Source: Microtetraspora glauca (GTDB lineage Bacteria > Actinomycetota > Actinomycetes > Streptomycetales > Streptomycetaceae). Taken from it: a stretch of DNA of 64,000 bases. A model generated the notes under the pieces. It did not search any database and was not told where the DNA came from. It saw only the letters and a list, made by a program, of their open reading frames with translations. The stretch lies in assembly GCA_000721275.1 (NCBI GenBank), contig JOFO01000017.1, positions 59,979 through 123,978 of the forward strand. Reading direction: 5' to 3'. The position numbers and the translations under genes are program-made. Each line of letters starts with the position of its first letter. Positions within the stretch are counted from its first letter, which is position 1. Below, one piece after another: positions 43,191 through 53,000 of the stretch.

Positions 43191-44305
43191 ACGCACCACC
43201 ACAGGAACGGCGTGCAGGTTCTCGTGGGCTCCGGGGCCGGTGTCGTCGGGGGCGGGGCGGTGGGGGTCGCGGAGGCGGACGGGGTCGCGCCGCCCGTGGG
43301 CGGGGCGGTGGGCGAGCCCGACGCGCTCGGCGTGGCCCGCGGCTCGTCGCCCTGCGGGCCGGCGGTGACCTCCGGCGCGGACGGCGCCGCGGACGAGGGC
43401 GCGGCGGAGCCGGGCGCCGCCGAGGTCGCCGGCCCGGCGGAGGCACCGCCCGGCCCCGCTCCCGTGCCCGTACCGGGGGCGGAACCCGTCCCCGTACCCG
43501 TACCCGATCCCGATCCCGTGCCGGAGCCCTTGCCCGTGCCGGGGCCGGGCGACGCGCCGCCGCCGGTGCCCGTGCTGATGCGGCGCGGGCGGCCGGTCGG
43601 AGTGGCCGGGCCCTCGGTGGTCTCGGCCGCCCGGTCGTCCTGCCCGCCGTCCTCCTCCGCCGTGTCGTCGGCGCTGCGGCTCGGCAGGGCGGGCGCGGGC
43701 GGGATCTCGGAGGGCTCCAGCTCCTCCACGGCCAGCGCCGGCCCCTTGTCCTCCGGCTCCTCGAACACCGTCCTCGCCAGGCCCAGCGACCCCGCCGCCA
43801 GCACCAGCCCCAGCGTGCTCACCGCGACCGTCCGGCCGCGCCGGGCGCTCCCCCGCTTCCGGCGCCGGGCGGCCGACCGGCCGCCCTCCCGCCGGGGGCC
43901 CGCCGGAGGCACCACGAGGTCCAGCTCGTAGACGTGCTCGGGCGCGAGCGGCGCGCCCACGGCCGCTCCGGCCTCGTCCGCGGCCCCGCCCTCGGCCTCC
44001 GGCGCGAACGCCTCGGGCGGATACGGCCCAGGCGGGTACGGCTCCTGCCCGTACGACCCGGGCGCGTACGGCTCCCGCGCGTACGGCTCCCGCGCGGGGC
44101 TCTCGGCGCCGTACGGCTGCGCGAACGCCCCCGGCGCGTACGGCTGTCCGGCCGGGTCGTGCACCTGGGCCTCGGCGCCCTCGTGAGGCGCGGGGTGAGG
44201 CGGTGCGTGGGGGGTGTCGTACCGCAGCCGCTCGACGGGGGTTCCGCACCCGGCGCAGGCGAGGGCCCCGTTGAGATGCCGCCGGCACGCGTGGCAGTAG
44301 TCCAT
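43187..44305 (-). CDS. SCO2400-family protein: zinc ribbon, disordered linker, one TM
   Basis: Streptomycete-specific protein of 372 residues. The N-terminus MDYCHACRRHLNGALACAGCG holds two CxxC pairs, a likely zinc ribbon. A Pro/Tyr/Glu repeat region (units such as AREPYAPG), a basic segment and a single membrane helix (TVAVSTLGLVLAAGSLGLA) follow. The extracellular part is almost all Gly/Ser/Thr/Pro low complexity and ends with CTPFLWWCV, a conserved-looking aromatic tail between two cysteines. It should sit in the membrane with the ribbon inside. No function is known. ATG 44305 lacks a strong ribosome-binding site. Confidence 0.85.
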   Translation of the reverse strand: MDYCHACRRHLNGALACAGCGTPVERLRYDTPHAPPHPAPHEGAEAQVHDPAGQPYAPGAFAQPYGAESPAREPYAREPYAPGSYGQEPYPPGPYPPEAFAPEAEGGAADEAGAAVGAPLAPEHVYELDLVVPPAGPRREGGRSAARRRKRGSARRGRTVAVSTLGLVLAAGSLGLARTVFEEPEDKGPALAVEELEPSEIPPAPALPSRSADDTAEEDGGQDDRAAETTEGPATPTGRPRRISTGTGGGASPGPGTGKGSGTGSGSGTGTGTGSAPGTGTGAGPGGASAGPATSAAPGSAAPSSAAPSAPEVTAGPQGDEPRATPSASGSPTAPPTGGATPSASATPTAPPPTTPAPEPTRTCTPFLWWCV

Positions 44306-44555
44306 GGGGCTCGCACGCTAGGACGAACGGCGCACCCCCGGGGAGTCGACGGTGTGAGGATCCTGTGAGGAAACCGCAGGTGGGCGCCGTGCCGTGACGA
44401 TTCTCCCGGTTCGGCACCCCCCGCCGCCGCCCGCCGCCCGGGCCCCGGGCGGCGCAGCCCAGCGCGCGCGGCGGGCCCGGCGGTCGCACCATGCGAACAG
44501 GACACCCGACCGCGACACCTCGCCCGTGTCAGCACCGCACCCCGGAGGATCCGCC

Positions 44556-45677
44556 GTGACCGTCAGCCTCGATCAGCTGCGCCGTTGCCATGTCGCCGTC
44601 GACCTGGGTGCCGCCCGCACCCGGGTCTACGTGAAGGGGGCCGGGCTCGTCGTCGACGAGCCGAGCGTCGCCGCCGTCAACACCCACACCGGAGCGCTGA
44701 TCGCGGTCGGCGCGCTCGCCGAGAAGATGACCGGCCGCACCCCCGACTACATCCGCGTCGTGCGCCCGGTCTCCGGCGGCACGGTCGTCGACATCGAGAT
44801 GGCCCAGCGGATGCTCCGTCACCTCCTCGGCGAGAAGCTGCGCCGGCAGCTCCGCCGCAAGCCGCGGCTGCGCGCCGCCGCCTGCACCCCGCACGACAGC
44901 GACCCGCTGGCCCAGCGCGCCGCCGTGGAGACCCTGGTGGGCCTCGGCGCGCGCCGGGTCGAGCTGGTCGACACGCTGATCGCCGCCGCCGTGGGCTCCG
45001 GCCTGCCGGTGGAGCAGCCGACCGCGACCATGATCCTGGTGTGCGGGGCGGCGACGACGCAGGTCGCGGTGCTCTCGCTGGGCGCGATCGTCACGGCCGA
45101 GCGGATCCCGGTCGGCGGCGACGCCATCGACCACGCGATCATCCAGCACCTGCGCCACCACCACGAGCTGATGCTGCCGAGCCAGTCGGTGCGCCCGCTC
45201 CAGCTGGCGCTGAGCGGCAACGGCCTGACCCCGCACGGCCCGGAGTCCACCGAGATCCACGGCCGGGACGTGGCCACCGGCCTGGCCCGCTCGGTCACCG
45301 TCGACACGGCGGCCGTGCGGGAGGCGATCCACACGCCGCTGACGGCGGTGCTCGACGGCATCGGGAAGGTGCTGCGGGACTGCCCGCCGGACCTGGTGGC
45401 CGACCTCGCCGACCGCGGGATCATGATGGTCGGCGGCAGCGCGCTGCTGCCGGGCCTGGACCAGATGCTGCGGAACGCCACCGGGATGCCGGTGCACATC
45501 GCCGAACGGCCCGACGTCTGCGCCGTGCTGGGCCTCGGCGCGATGCTGGAGGGCAAGGTGCAGCCGATGGTCCTCGACCCGCTGGGCGACCACCGGGGGC
45601 TGGCCGACGACGGCGACCGGGACCGCGACCGGGAGCGCGACCGGGGCCGCGCGTTCGCGGACGATCTGACGGAGTGA
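44556..45677 (+). CDS. MreB/Mbl-like actin-family protein
   Basis: Rod-shape-determining (MreB-type) actin homologue of 373 residues. The phosphate-1 motif is AVDLGAARTRVYVKG. The family's phosphate-2 motif DxG is changed here to MILVCGAATTQVAVL, lacking the usual Asp, and an adenosine motif VGGSALLPGLDQML follows. The C-terminus ends in an Arg/Asp repeat tail (DRDRDRERDRGR). This looks like the divergent third MreB-type protein of streptomycetes rather than MreB or Mbl. No mreCD lies nearby. GTG 44556 has GGAGG 7 bases upstream. Nucleotide hydrolysis may be impaired (inference). Confidence 0.87.
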   Translation: MTVSLDQLRRCHVAVDLGAARTRVYVKGAGLVVDEPSVAAVNTHTGALIAVGALAEKMTGRTPDYIRVVRPVSGGTVVDIEMAQRMLRHLLGEKLRRQLRRKPRLRAAACTPHDSDPLAQRAAVETLVGLGARRVELVDTLIAAAVGSGLPVEQPTATMILVCGAATTQVAVLSLGAIVTAERIPVGGDAIDHAIIQHLRHHHELMLPSQSVRPLQLALSGNGLTPHGPESTEIHGRDVATGLARSVTVDTAAVREAIHTPLTAVLDGIGKVLRDCPPDLVADLADRGIMMVGGSALLPGLDQMLRNATGMPVHIAERPDVCAVLGLGAMLEGKVQPMVLDPLGDHRGLADDGDRDRDRERDRGRAFADDLTE

Positions 45678-45716
45678 CCGATCCCGACATCGCCCGATTC
45701 GTACGCCGATGAGACC

Positions 45717-47153
45717 ATGGTGATCATGGACGAGTACGCCGAGCGGCCGCCGCGGGACGGGGAACCGGCCCGGCTGCCGATGCTGCTCGAAGCCGTCCTC
45801 GCCGTCGGCACGGACCTCGAACTCCGCGCCACGCTCCAGCACCTGGTGGACGCGGCGACCGAGCTGGTCGGGGCCCGGCAGGGGGCGCTGGGGGTGCTGG
45901 ACCCCGAGCGCCCCCGGCTCACCGGGCTCTTCACCACCGGGATGACCGACGAGGAGCGGGCCCGCGCCGGCCGGCTCCCCGGCGGCCCCTCCGGCGACCT
46001 CGGGGTGCCGATCCGGGTGCACCACCAGGTCTTCGGCCATCTCCACCTCTCCGGGAAGCCGGGCGGCTTCACCGAGGAGGACCTGGCCCTGCTGCGGGTG
46101 CTGGCCGCGCAGGCCGGCATCGCGATCGGCAACGCCCGGCTGTACGAGACGGCCCGGCAGCGCGAGCGGTGGATCGAGGGCGCGGCGGCCGTCACCACGG
46201 CGCTGCTCACCGGCGAGTCCGCCGAGGACGCCCTGATGACGGTCGCCGAGCAGGCGCGGATCCTCGCGGGCGCCGCCGCCGGGGTGATCCTCCAGCCGAC
46301 TCCCGAGGGCGGCATGGAGATCGTCACGGCCTCCACCACGGAGGACCCCGGCGATCTGGTCGGCACCACCATCCGGCCGGGCTCCGCCGTCCTCGTCCAG
46401 CTCCTGGGCGGGGAACCGGTGTTCGTCGAGGACTCGTCGACCGACCCGCGGATGACGACGCCGGTGCGGTCCCGGTTCGGGCCGTCGATGATGCTGCCGC
46501 TGCGCAGCGGCGGCCGGCTGATCGGCACCCTGGCGCTGCCGCGCCGCCGGGGCGACGAGCCGTACTCGGCGGTGGACCGGCTGCTGGCCGCGCAGTTCGC
46601 CTCGCAGGCGGCGCTGGCGCTGGTCCTGGCGGACGCGCGGCACGACCGGGAACGGCTCGCGGTGTTCGAGGACCGCGACCGGATCGCCCGTGACCTGCAC
46701 GACCTCGTCGTCCAGCGGCTGTTCGCGACGGAGATGATGCTGGAGTCGACGCGCCGCCGCGCCGCGGACCGGTCCGAGGAGGACGAACTGCTGGCGAGGG
46801 CGGTGGACGAGCTGGACTCCACGATCCAGGAGGTGCGGACGACGATCTTCGCCCTCCAGCAGCCGCCGGCGGAGGCGCCGGCGACCTTCCGGGGGCGGGT
46901 GCTGCGCGAGACCGGCGGGGCGGGGGTGCTGCTCGGCTTCCAGCCGTCGGTGCGGTTCACCGGGGCGGTGGACACGCTCGTGGACGAGCCGGAGGCGCGG
47001 AAGCTGCTGGGCGTGCTGCGCGGGGCGCTCGCGGCGGCGCACCGGCGGCCGGGGATCGGACGGATCCAGGTCGACGTGGGCGTCGGCGACACGGGCGCGT
47101 GGCTGCGGGTGGAGGACGACGGCACCCCGCCGACGACGGTCACCTGGCCCTGA
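45717..47153 (+). CDS. GAF-domain sensor kinase, DosS-like, with degenerate ATPase domain
   Basis: Cytoplasmic sensor of 478 residues. Two GAF domains (about 25-150 and 175-300; VDAATELVGARQGALGVLD and ILAGAAAGVILQPTPEGG) precede a HisKA_3 with phospho-acceptor His328 in IARDLHDLVVQRLFA. The order matches the DevS/DosS hypoxia sensors. The C-terminal ATPase domain is short and lacks the N-box asparagine (LRGALAAAHRRPG) and the DxGxG glycine box (VEDDGTPPTT), so ATP binding is doubtful. No response regulator is adjacent. ATG 45717 or 45726 could be the start. It is followed by a NarK-type transporter, a link that recalls nitrate/hypoxia regulation. Confidence 0.87.
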   Translation: MVIMDEYAERPPRDGEPARLPMLLEAVLAVGTDLELRATLQHLVDAATELVGARQGALGVLDPERPRLTGLFTTGMTDEERARAGRLPGGPSGDLGVPIRVHHQVFGHLHLSGKPGGFTEEDLALLRVLAAQAGIAIGNARLYETARQRERWIEGAAAVTTALLTGESAEDALMTVAEQARILAGAAAGVILQPTPEGGMEIVTASTTEDPGDLVGTTIRPGSAVLVQLLGGEPVFVEDSSTDPRMTTPVRSRFGPSMMLPLRSGGRLIGTLALPRRRGDEPYSAVDRLLAAQFASQAALALVLADARHDRERLAVFEDRDRIARDLHDLVVQRLFATEMMLESTRRRAADRSEEDELLARAVDELDSTIQEVRTTIFALQQPPAEAPATFRGRVLRETGGAGVLLGFQPSVRFTGAVDTLVDEPEARKLLGVLRGALAAAHRRPGIGRIQVDVGVGDTGAWLRVEDDGTPPTTVTWP

Positions 47154-47201
47154 CGGCCCCCGGACGGAGCAGTCCCGCGCGCCGGGGCGGCGGGCCGGAT
47201 C

Positions 47202-48449
47202 TTGACTGAGGAGGTGAACTCCGACGCCAAGCCCCCGACCGCGGCGGCCTACCGCAATCTGGTGATGGCCACCCTCGGCTTCACGCTCACCTTCTGGGCG
47301 TGGGACCTGATCGCGCCCCTCGGCAGCTGGTACGGCGAGCGCCTGGACCTCAGCTCGTTCCAGCAGTCGTTCCTCGTCGCCGTGCCGGTGATCGTCGGCT
47401 CGCTGGGCCGGATCCCGGCCGGCGCACTGACCGACCGGTACGGCGCGAAGCTGATGTTCCCGCTGGTCTCGGCGCTGACGATCGTCCCGGTGCTGCTGCT
47501 GACCGTGGTGAAGGACTCGTACGGCCTGATGCTGGTGGTCGGCTTCCTGCTCGGTCTCGGCGGCACGACCTTCGCGATCGGCATCCCGCTGGTCAACTCG
47601 TGGTTCCCGCCGGAGAAGCGGGGCCTGGCGCTCGGCGTGTTCGGCATGGGCATGGGTGGCGTGGCACTCTCCGGCTACTTCACGCCGCGGATCGCGAAGC
47701 ACGGCGAGAACCTGCCGTTCGTCGTGGTGGCGGTGGCGCTCGCCGTGTACGCGGTGCTCGCCGCCGTCCTCATCACCGACCGGCCCGACCGGCCGGTGCC
47801 GACGGCGTCGCTGGGGAGCCGGCTGGGCTCGGCAGGCCGGCTGCGGGTGACGTGGGAGCTGTCGGCGCTGTACGCGATCGGCTTCGGCGGCATCGTGGCG
47901 TTCGGCGTGTACCTGCCGACGTACCTGAAGACCTGGTACGAGCTGGACCCGACCGACGCGGGCACGAAGGCCGCCGGGTTCGCGCTGGTCACCGTGGTCT
48001 TCCGGCCGATCGGCGGCTGGCTGTCGGACCGCGTCCACCCGGCGGTCGTCACCGCGTGGGCGCTCGGCGTCGTCGCGCTCCTCGCCGTCGTCCAGGCGTT
48101 CGACCCGAAGCTGGACCCGGTCGGCACGATCGCCCTGCTGGTGATGGCGGCCGGCCTCGGCACCGCGAGCGGCTCCGTCTTCGCGCTGGTCTCGCAGGTC
48201 ACCCCGCAGGCCAAGGTGGGCTCGGTGACCGGCATCGTCGGCGCGATGGGCGGCCTCGGCGGCTTCGTCCCGCCGCTGGTCATGGGCGCGATCTACAGCG
48301 CCAAGGACTCGTACTCGATCGGTTTCATGCTCCTCTCCGACCTGGCGCTCGCCGGCTGCGTGTACGCGTACGGGCGGATGCGCGGGCTGCGGCCGGACGG
48401 CGACGCGGCGGACGCCGGGGCGGCGAAGGTCCCGGCCGGCCGGCCCTGA
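47202..48449 (+). CDS. NarK-type nitrate/nitrite transporter (MFS)
   Basis: Twelve-helix MFS transporter of about 415 residues. Nitrate-signature-like segments are present: GFLLGLGGTTFAIGIPLVNSWFPPEKRGLALGVFGMG and the second GTASGSVFALVSQVTPQAKVGSVTGIVGAMGGLGGF, matching the NNP family that exchanges nitrate and nitrite. The start is unclear: TTG 47202 or GTG 47214 are in frame and neither has a good ribosome-binding site, since GAGGAG directly abuts the GTG. Nitrate reductase genes are not in the window. It lies 48 bases after the GAF kinase gene. Confidence 0.88.
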   Translation: MTEEVNSDAKPPTAAAYRNLVMATLGFTLTFWAWDLIAPLGSWYGERLDLSSFQQSFLVAVPVIVGSLGRIPAGALTDRYGAKLMFPLVSALTIVPVLLLTVVKDSYGLMLVVGFLLGLGGTTFAIGIPLVNSWFPPEKRGLALGVFGMGMGGVALSGYFTPRIAKHGENLPFVVVAVALAVYAVLAAVLITDRPDRPVPTASLGSRLGSAGRLRVTWELSALYAIGFGGIVAFGVYLPTYLKTWYELDPTDAGTKAAGFALVTVVFRPIGGWLSDRVHPAVVTAWALGVVALLAVVQAFDPKLDPVGTIALLVMAAGLGTASGSVFALVSQVTPQAKVGSVTGIVGAMGGLGGFVPPLVMGAIYSAKDSYSIGFMLLSDLALAGCVYAYGRMRGLRPDGDAADAGAAKVPAGRP

Positions 48450-48508
48450 CGCCCCGGCAGAATGCGTTCCGGCAGCACCCCTCGCCCCCGACCCGAGGAG
48501 TACGACCG

Positions 48509-49966
48509 GTGACCGCACCGCTCTTCCCGCCGCTGTTCCCGGCCCTCGCGGCCCCGACCGCCCGGCCGGCCCTGCGCTGCGGCCCGGACGCGCTCTCGTA
48601 CGAGGAGCTGGCCCGGGCCGCCGGTGCGCTCGCGGCCCGGCTCGACGGGTGCCGGCGGGTCGCCGTGTGGGCGGTGCCGACCGCCCGGACGGCGGTGGCC
48701 ACGGTGGCGGCGCTGCTCGCGGGCGTCCCCGCCGTCCCGCTGAACCCGCGCTCCGGCGAGCGGGAGCTGGCCCACGTCCTCGGCGACAGCGCGCCCGACG
48801 CGGTGCTGGCCGGTCCGCAGGACGCGCTGCCGGCCGCGCTCGGCGCGCTCCCCCGCGTGGACGTGCCGCTCGACGGGCCGGCTGGGCCCCCGGCACCCCG
48901 GGACACCGACCCGGAGGCCACCGCCCTGGTCGTCTACACCTCCGGCACCACCGGCCCGCCGAAGGGCGTGCTGCTCTCCCGCCGGGCGGTCGCCGCCTCG
49001 CTGGACGCGCTCGCGGAGACGTGGGCGTGGACGGCGGACGACGTCCTGGTGCACGGGCTGCCGCTGTTCCACGTGCACGGCCTGGTGCTGGGGACCCTGG
49101 GGCCGCTGCGGCGCGGCGGCGAGGTGCGGCACCTGGGCGCCTTCTCGGCGGAGGGCGTCGCCCGCGAACTGGCGGCCGGCGGCACGATGCTGTTCGGCGT
49201 CCCGACCATGTACCACCGGCTCGCGGACGCCCTCCCCGGCGACCCGGCGCTGGCCGCGGCCCTGTCGGGGGCGCGGCTGCTGGTGTCGGGGTCGGCGGCG
49301 CTGCCGGTCCGCGACCACGAGCGGATCGCGGCGGTGACGGGCCGGACGGTGGTGGAGCGGTACGGGATGAGCGAGACGCTGATGAACACGAGCGTCCGGC
49401 CCGGCGGCCCGCCGCGCCCCGGGACGGTGGGGCCGCCGCTGCCGGGCGTGGAGCTGCGGCTGGTGGAGGAGGACGGGTCGGTGCTCGCCGGGTCCGACGG
49501 GGAGACGGTCGGCGAGGTGCAGGTGCGCGGCCCGAACCTCTTCTCCGGCTATCTGAACCGGCCGGACGCGACGGCGGCGGCGTACGACGGCGACTGGTTC
49601 CGGACCGGCGACATGGCGGTCCGGGAAGGAGACGGAACGATTCGGCTGGTGGGCCGGAAGGCCACCGACCTGATCAAGAGCGGCGGCTACAAGATCGGCG
49701 CGGGCGAGATCGAGAACGCGCTGCTCGACCACCCGGGGGTGCGGGAGGCCGCCGTCACCGGGGAGCCGGACCCGGACCTCGGCGAGCGGATCACGGCCTG
49801 GGTGGTGCCGGCCGACCCGGCGGCCCCGCCGGCGGCCGGGGAACTGGCGGACCACGTGGCGCGGCTGCTCGCCCCGCACAAGCGGCCGAGGACGGTCCGG
49901 CTGCTGGACGCCCTCCCCCGCAACGACCTGGGGAAGGTGCTGAAGACGCGGCTCCCGCGCGGATGA
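48509..49966 (+). CDS. matB: Malonyl-CoA synthetase MatB
   Basis: AMP-forming ligase of 485 residues that activates malonate (and often methylmalonate) to its CoA ester, a precursor source for fatty acids and polyketides. Adenylation motifs are clear: YTSGTTGPPKGV, RYGMSETLMNTS and FRTGDMAV, and the C-terminal catalytic lysine is in PRNDLGKVLK. It matches the Streptomyces MatB pattern throughout, as I recall it (for example FGVPTMYHRLAD). GTG 48509 follows GAGGAG at 8 bases. It is followed by a strong bidirectional terminator. Confidence 0.93.
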   Translation: MTAPLFPPLFPALAAPTARPALRCGPDALSYEELARAAGALAARLDGCRRVAVWAVPTARTAVATVAALLAGVPAVPLNPRSGERELAHVLGDSAPDAVLAGPQDALPAALGALPRVDVPLDGPAGPPAPRDTDPEATALVVYTSGTTGPPKGVLLSRRAVAASLDALAETWAWTADDVLVHGLPLFHVHGLVLGTLGPLRRGGEVRHLGAFSAEGVARELAAGGTMLFGVPTMYHRLADALPGDPALAAALSGARLLVSGSAALPVRDHERIAAVTGRTVVERYGMSETLMNTSVRPGGPPRPGTVGPPLPGVELRLVEEDGSVLAGSDGETVGEVQVRGPNLFSGYLNRPDATAAAYDGDWFRTGDMAVREGDGTIRLVGRKATDLIKSGGYKIGAGEIENALLDHPGVREAAVTGEPDPDLGERITAWVVPADPAAPPAAGELADHVARLLAPHKRPRTVRLLDALPRNDLGKVLKTRLPRG

Positions 49967-49971
49967 CGGCG

Positions 49972-50002
49972 AGGGGCCGGACCCCCGGCGGGTCCGGCCC
50001 CT
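49972..50002. terminator. Bidirectional hairpin terminator
   Basis: Perfect 13-bp arms (49972-49984, 49990-50002) with a 5-base loop lie between the convergent matB and subtilase genes. Confidence 0.75.
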
Positions 50003-50020
50003 CCCCCTGTCTCCTTGGAG

Positions 50021-53000
50021 CTACTTCACGCCGACCGCGTGGATCAGCTCCTGGGTGACGGAGCCTCCCCGGTCGTCGGCGGCGCGGGCCCGCAGCGAGA
50101 CGGCGGACGCGCCGGACGGGATCCGCAGGTCGCCGGTCCAGGAGTCGCCGCGCCCGGCGCGGAGGGCCACCCGGGTCCAGGTGGCGCCGTCGTCGTAGGA
50201 GACCTCCAGGCCGGCGCCGGTGATCGTGCCGGTGCCGGCGGCGTCCTTCACGTACGCGGCGGAGACGCCGACCGGGATCCGGGAGCCGGCCCGGACGTTC
50301 CCGTACAGGTCGGTGTCGAGGCGGAGGCCGAGGTTGAGCATCGGCAGGACGGTGTACCGGTCGTCCGGGGTGCGGGCGGACCGGACGGTCCACTCGCTGT
50401 GCCCCCGGGCGCCGAGCCGCCAGCGGGCCGGGTCGAGCGCGGTGTCGGTGACGACCCTGTAGGCGGCCTCCCGGGCGGGCGCGTCCCACAGGTTGTAGCC
50501 GGAGCCCGTCTTGCGGCCCCGCGACACCCCGTCCACGAACACCTCCGTGGTCTGGCTCATCGTCGGGTCGCCCCACACGTCGCCGAAGCCGGTGTGGTCG
50601 GGGCCGGAGTCGCCCCAGCCGGGCGTGTTGAACCGCAGGTCGTCGCCGCGCCGCTGCTGGCCCCAGCCGAGGCCGGTGCCGAGCCACGGGTGCCACACGG
50701 GGCCGAACCAGTCGAGGCGCGTGGCGGAGCCGCCGCGGTGGACGGACAGGCCGCCGCGCTGCTCCAGCGACTCGCCGAGGTCGACGGACTCGTGCCACCG
50801 CTGGCCGGCGCCGGTGGAGACGTACTCGGTGCGCTCGGCCGGGAAGGCGATCCGCTCCTTGAAGCCGACGCCGAGCGGGAAGGCGTCCGTGATCGAGTAG
50901 CGGAACTCGCCGCCGGTCTCCTGCCGTCCGGTGGGGGCGTGGAAGCGGGTGCGGAGGGTGGCGAGGTCCCGGTCGCCGGGGCGGTACGCGAGGTCGGTGC
51001 CGACACGGCCGGGGTGGCCCTCGGAGAGGTCGTAGACGTACGGGGTGAAGCGGGTGCCGGTGAGGTCGATCCGCTCGCCGCGGGCGGCGCCGGCGGCGAT
51101 CCGGGCGGCGTCGGCGCGGTTCACGGTGGCGACCGGCAGCGGGCGCTCCTGGTAGTCGGGGGTGCCGAACCAGGCCATCAGCCGCCCGGGGGCGTCGTCG
51201 GTGACGAGGAGCGCCGCGGCGCCCGCGTCCTGCGCGGCCTGGGCGGCCGCGGCCGGGTCCGCGCCGGGCGCGAGGCGGACGAGGACGGCCTTGCCGGTGA
51301 CGTCCCGGCCGGCGTACGCGGCGGGGGTGCCGGTGCCCGCGTCGGCGAGGGCGAGGCGGTGGCGGCCTTCGAGGAGCGCGGTGCCGGACTGCGGGCGCAG
51401 GTCGGTGAGGCGCCGGCCGTCGACGTTCGCCTCCAGCAGCGGCTTGCCGAGCCGCCAGACCGTGCGGTACTCGAAGGTGCCGGCGGTGACGGGGTCGGTC
51501 GGCGCGGCGAACAGCGAGTCGTACGCCGTCGGCACCTGCACGATGTCCGTGTAGGAGACGCCGCCGAGGGCGCGGGTGTACTCCATGAGGAGCTGGCGGG
51601 TCTCGGTGCGCTTCTCGACCTCGGCGCGTATCTCGCGCAGTGCGCGCCCGTCGAGGGTGATCTCGCGGTCGCGGTCGAGGACGACCTCGGGGGCGGCCAG
51701 GAAGCCGAGGCCGAGGGAGTCGGGGCCGTGCGCGCCGCGCACGTCGAGGAAGGTGTCGACGGTGTACGTGCCGGGCTTCAGGCGGAGTTCGACGGTGCCG
51801 GAGTCGCCGACGGAGGCCGGGAAGGGGTCGTCGCCGGAGGTGAGGTTCCGCAGGCCGAGGCCGGCGGCGGCGGGGGCGCCGTCGCGGTCCTTGACGTGGA
51901 CCGTGAGGGTGTAGCGCTCCTCCTCCTTGACCAGGCCGAGGGCGGTGTGGGCGACCGGGACGCCGCCGGCGGTGGCGGTGATCCGGCCGGAGGCGGTGCC
52001 GACGGGGGCGCCGGTGCCGTCACCGGTGACGGTGGTGGACGCGGTGCCGTGCGCGGGCACGGTGAGGGTGGTGTCGGCGAGGCGGGCGGTGCCGGCCGGC
52101 ATGCCCTCGACGGCGAGGCTCAGCTCGACGGGCGCGCCGGAGGAGTTGGTGTACGTGACGGTCCGGGTGACGGGACGGTTCGCCTCGTACGGCCAGGAGA
52201 AGAACCCGAGGTCGGCGGAGCCGGTCGCGGTGATGTCCGCGGCGAGGGCGGCGGGGACGTCGACGCGGCCCGCGCCGAGGTCGTACACGGAGGCGTCGAG
52301 GACCTTGGAGCTGGACATGAGGGCGTCCTTGAGGCGGGCGCCGGTCCAGTCGGGGTGGCGTTCCGCGAGGAGCGCGGCGACGCCGGCGACGTGCGGGGTC
52401 GCCATGGAGGTGCCGCTCATCGACGTGTAGAAGCCGCTGCCCCCGGCGAGCTGGGAGCGGGCGGCGAGGATGTCGACGCCGGGCGCGGAGAGGTCCGGCT
52501 TGAGGGCCTGGTCGCGGTGGCGGGGGCCCTTGCTGGTGAAGTACGCGGCCCGGTCGGCGGAGTCGACGGCGCCGACGGTGAGCGCGGCGTCGGCGGCGCC
52601 GGGCGAGCCGATGGAGCCGGGGGCGCCGGTGTTGCCGGCGGCGACGACGAAGAGGGCGCCGGTCTCGGCGGAGAGCCGGTCGACGGCCTGGGCCATCGGG
52701 TCGGTGCCGTCGCTGGGCTCCCGGGAGCCGAGGCTCATCGAGACGATCCTGGCGCCGACGTCCTTGGCGGCCCACTCCATGCCGGCGATGATCTGCGACT
52801 CGGAGCCGTGGCCCTCGTCGCTGAGGACCTTGCCGACGGCGAGGACGGCGCCCGGGGCGACGCCCTTCTCGCGGCCGTCGGAGGCGGCGCCGGAGCCGCC
52901 GACGGTGGAGGCGACGTGGGTGCCGTGGCCGTCCCGGTCGGCGACCTCCTGGCCCTCGATGAAGGACTTCGACTCGGCGATCCGGCCGGCGAGGTCGGGG

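Noticed and set aside
44529..48896. Very long open frame (over 1400 codons) antisense to the MreB-like, GAF kinase and NarK genes
   Set aside because: It is a GC-bias shadow: composition is Arg/Gly/Pro/His-rich, there are no domains, and it lies opposite genes with intact motifs.
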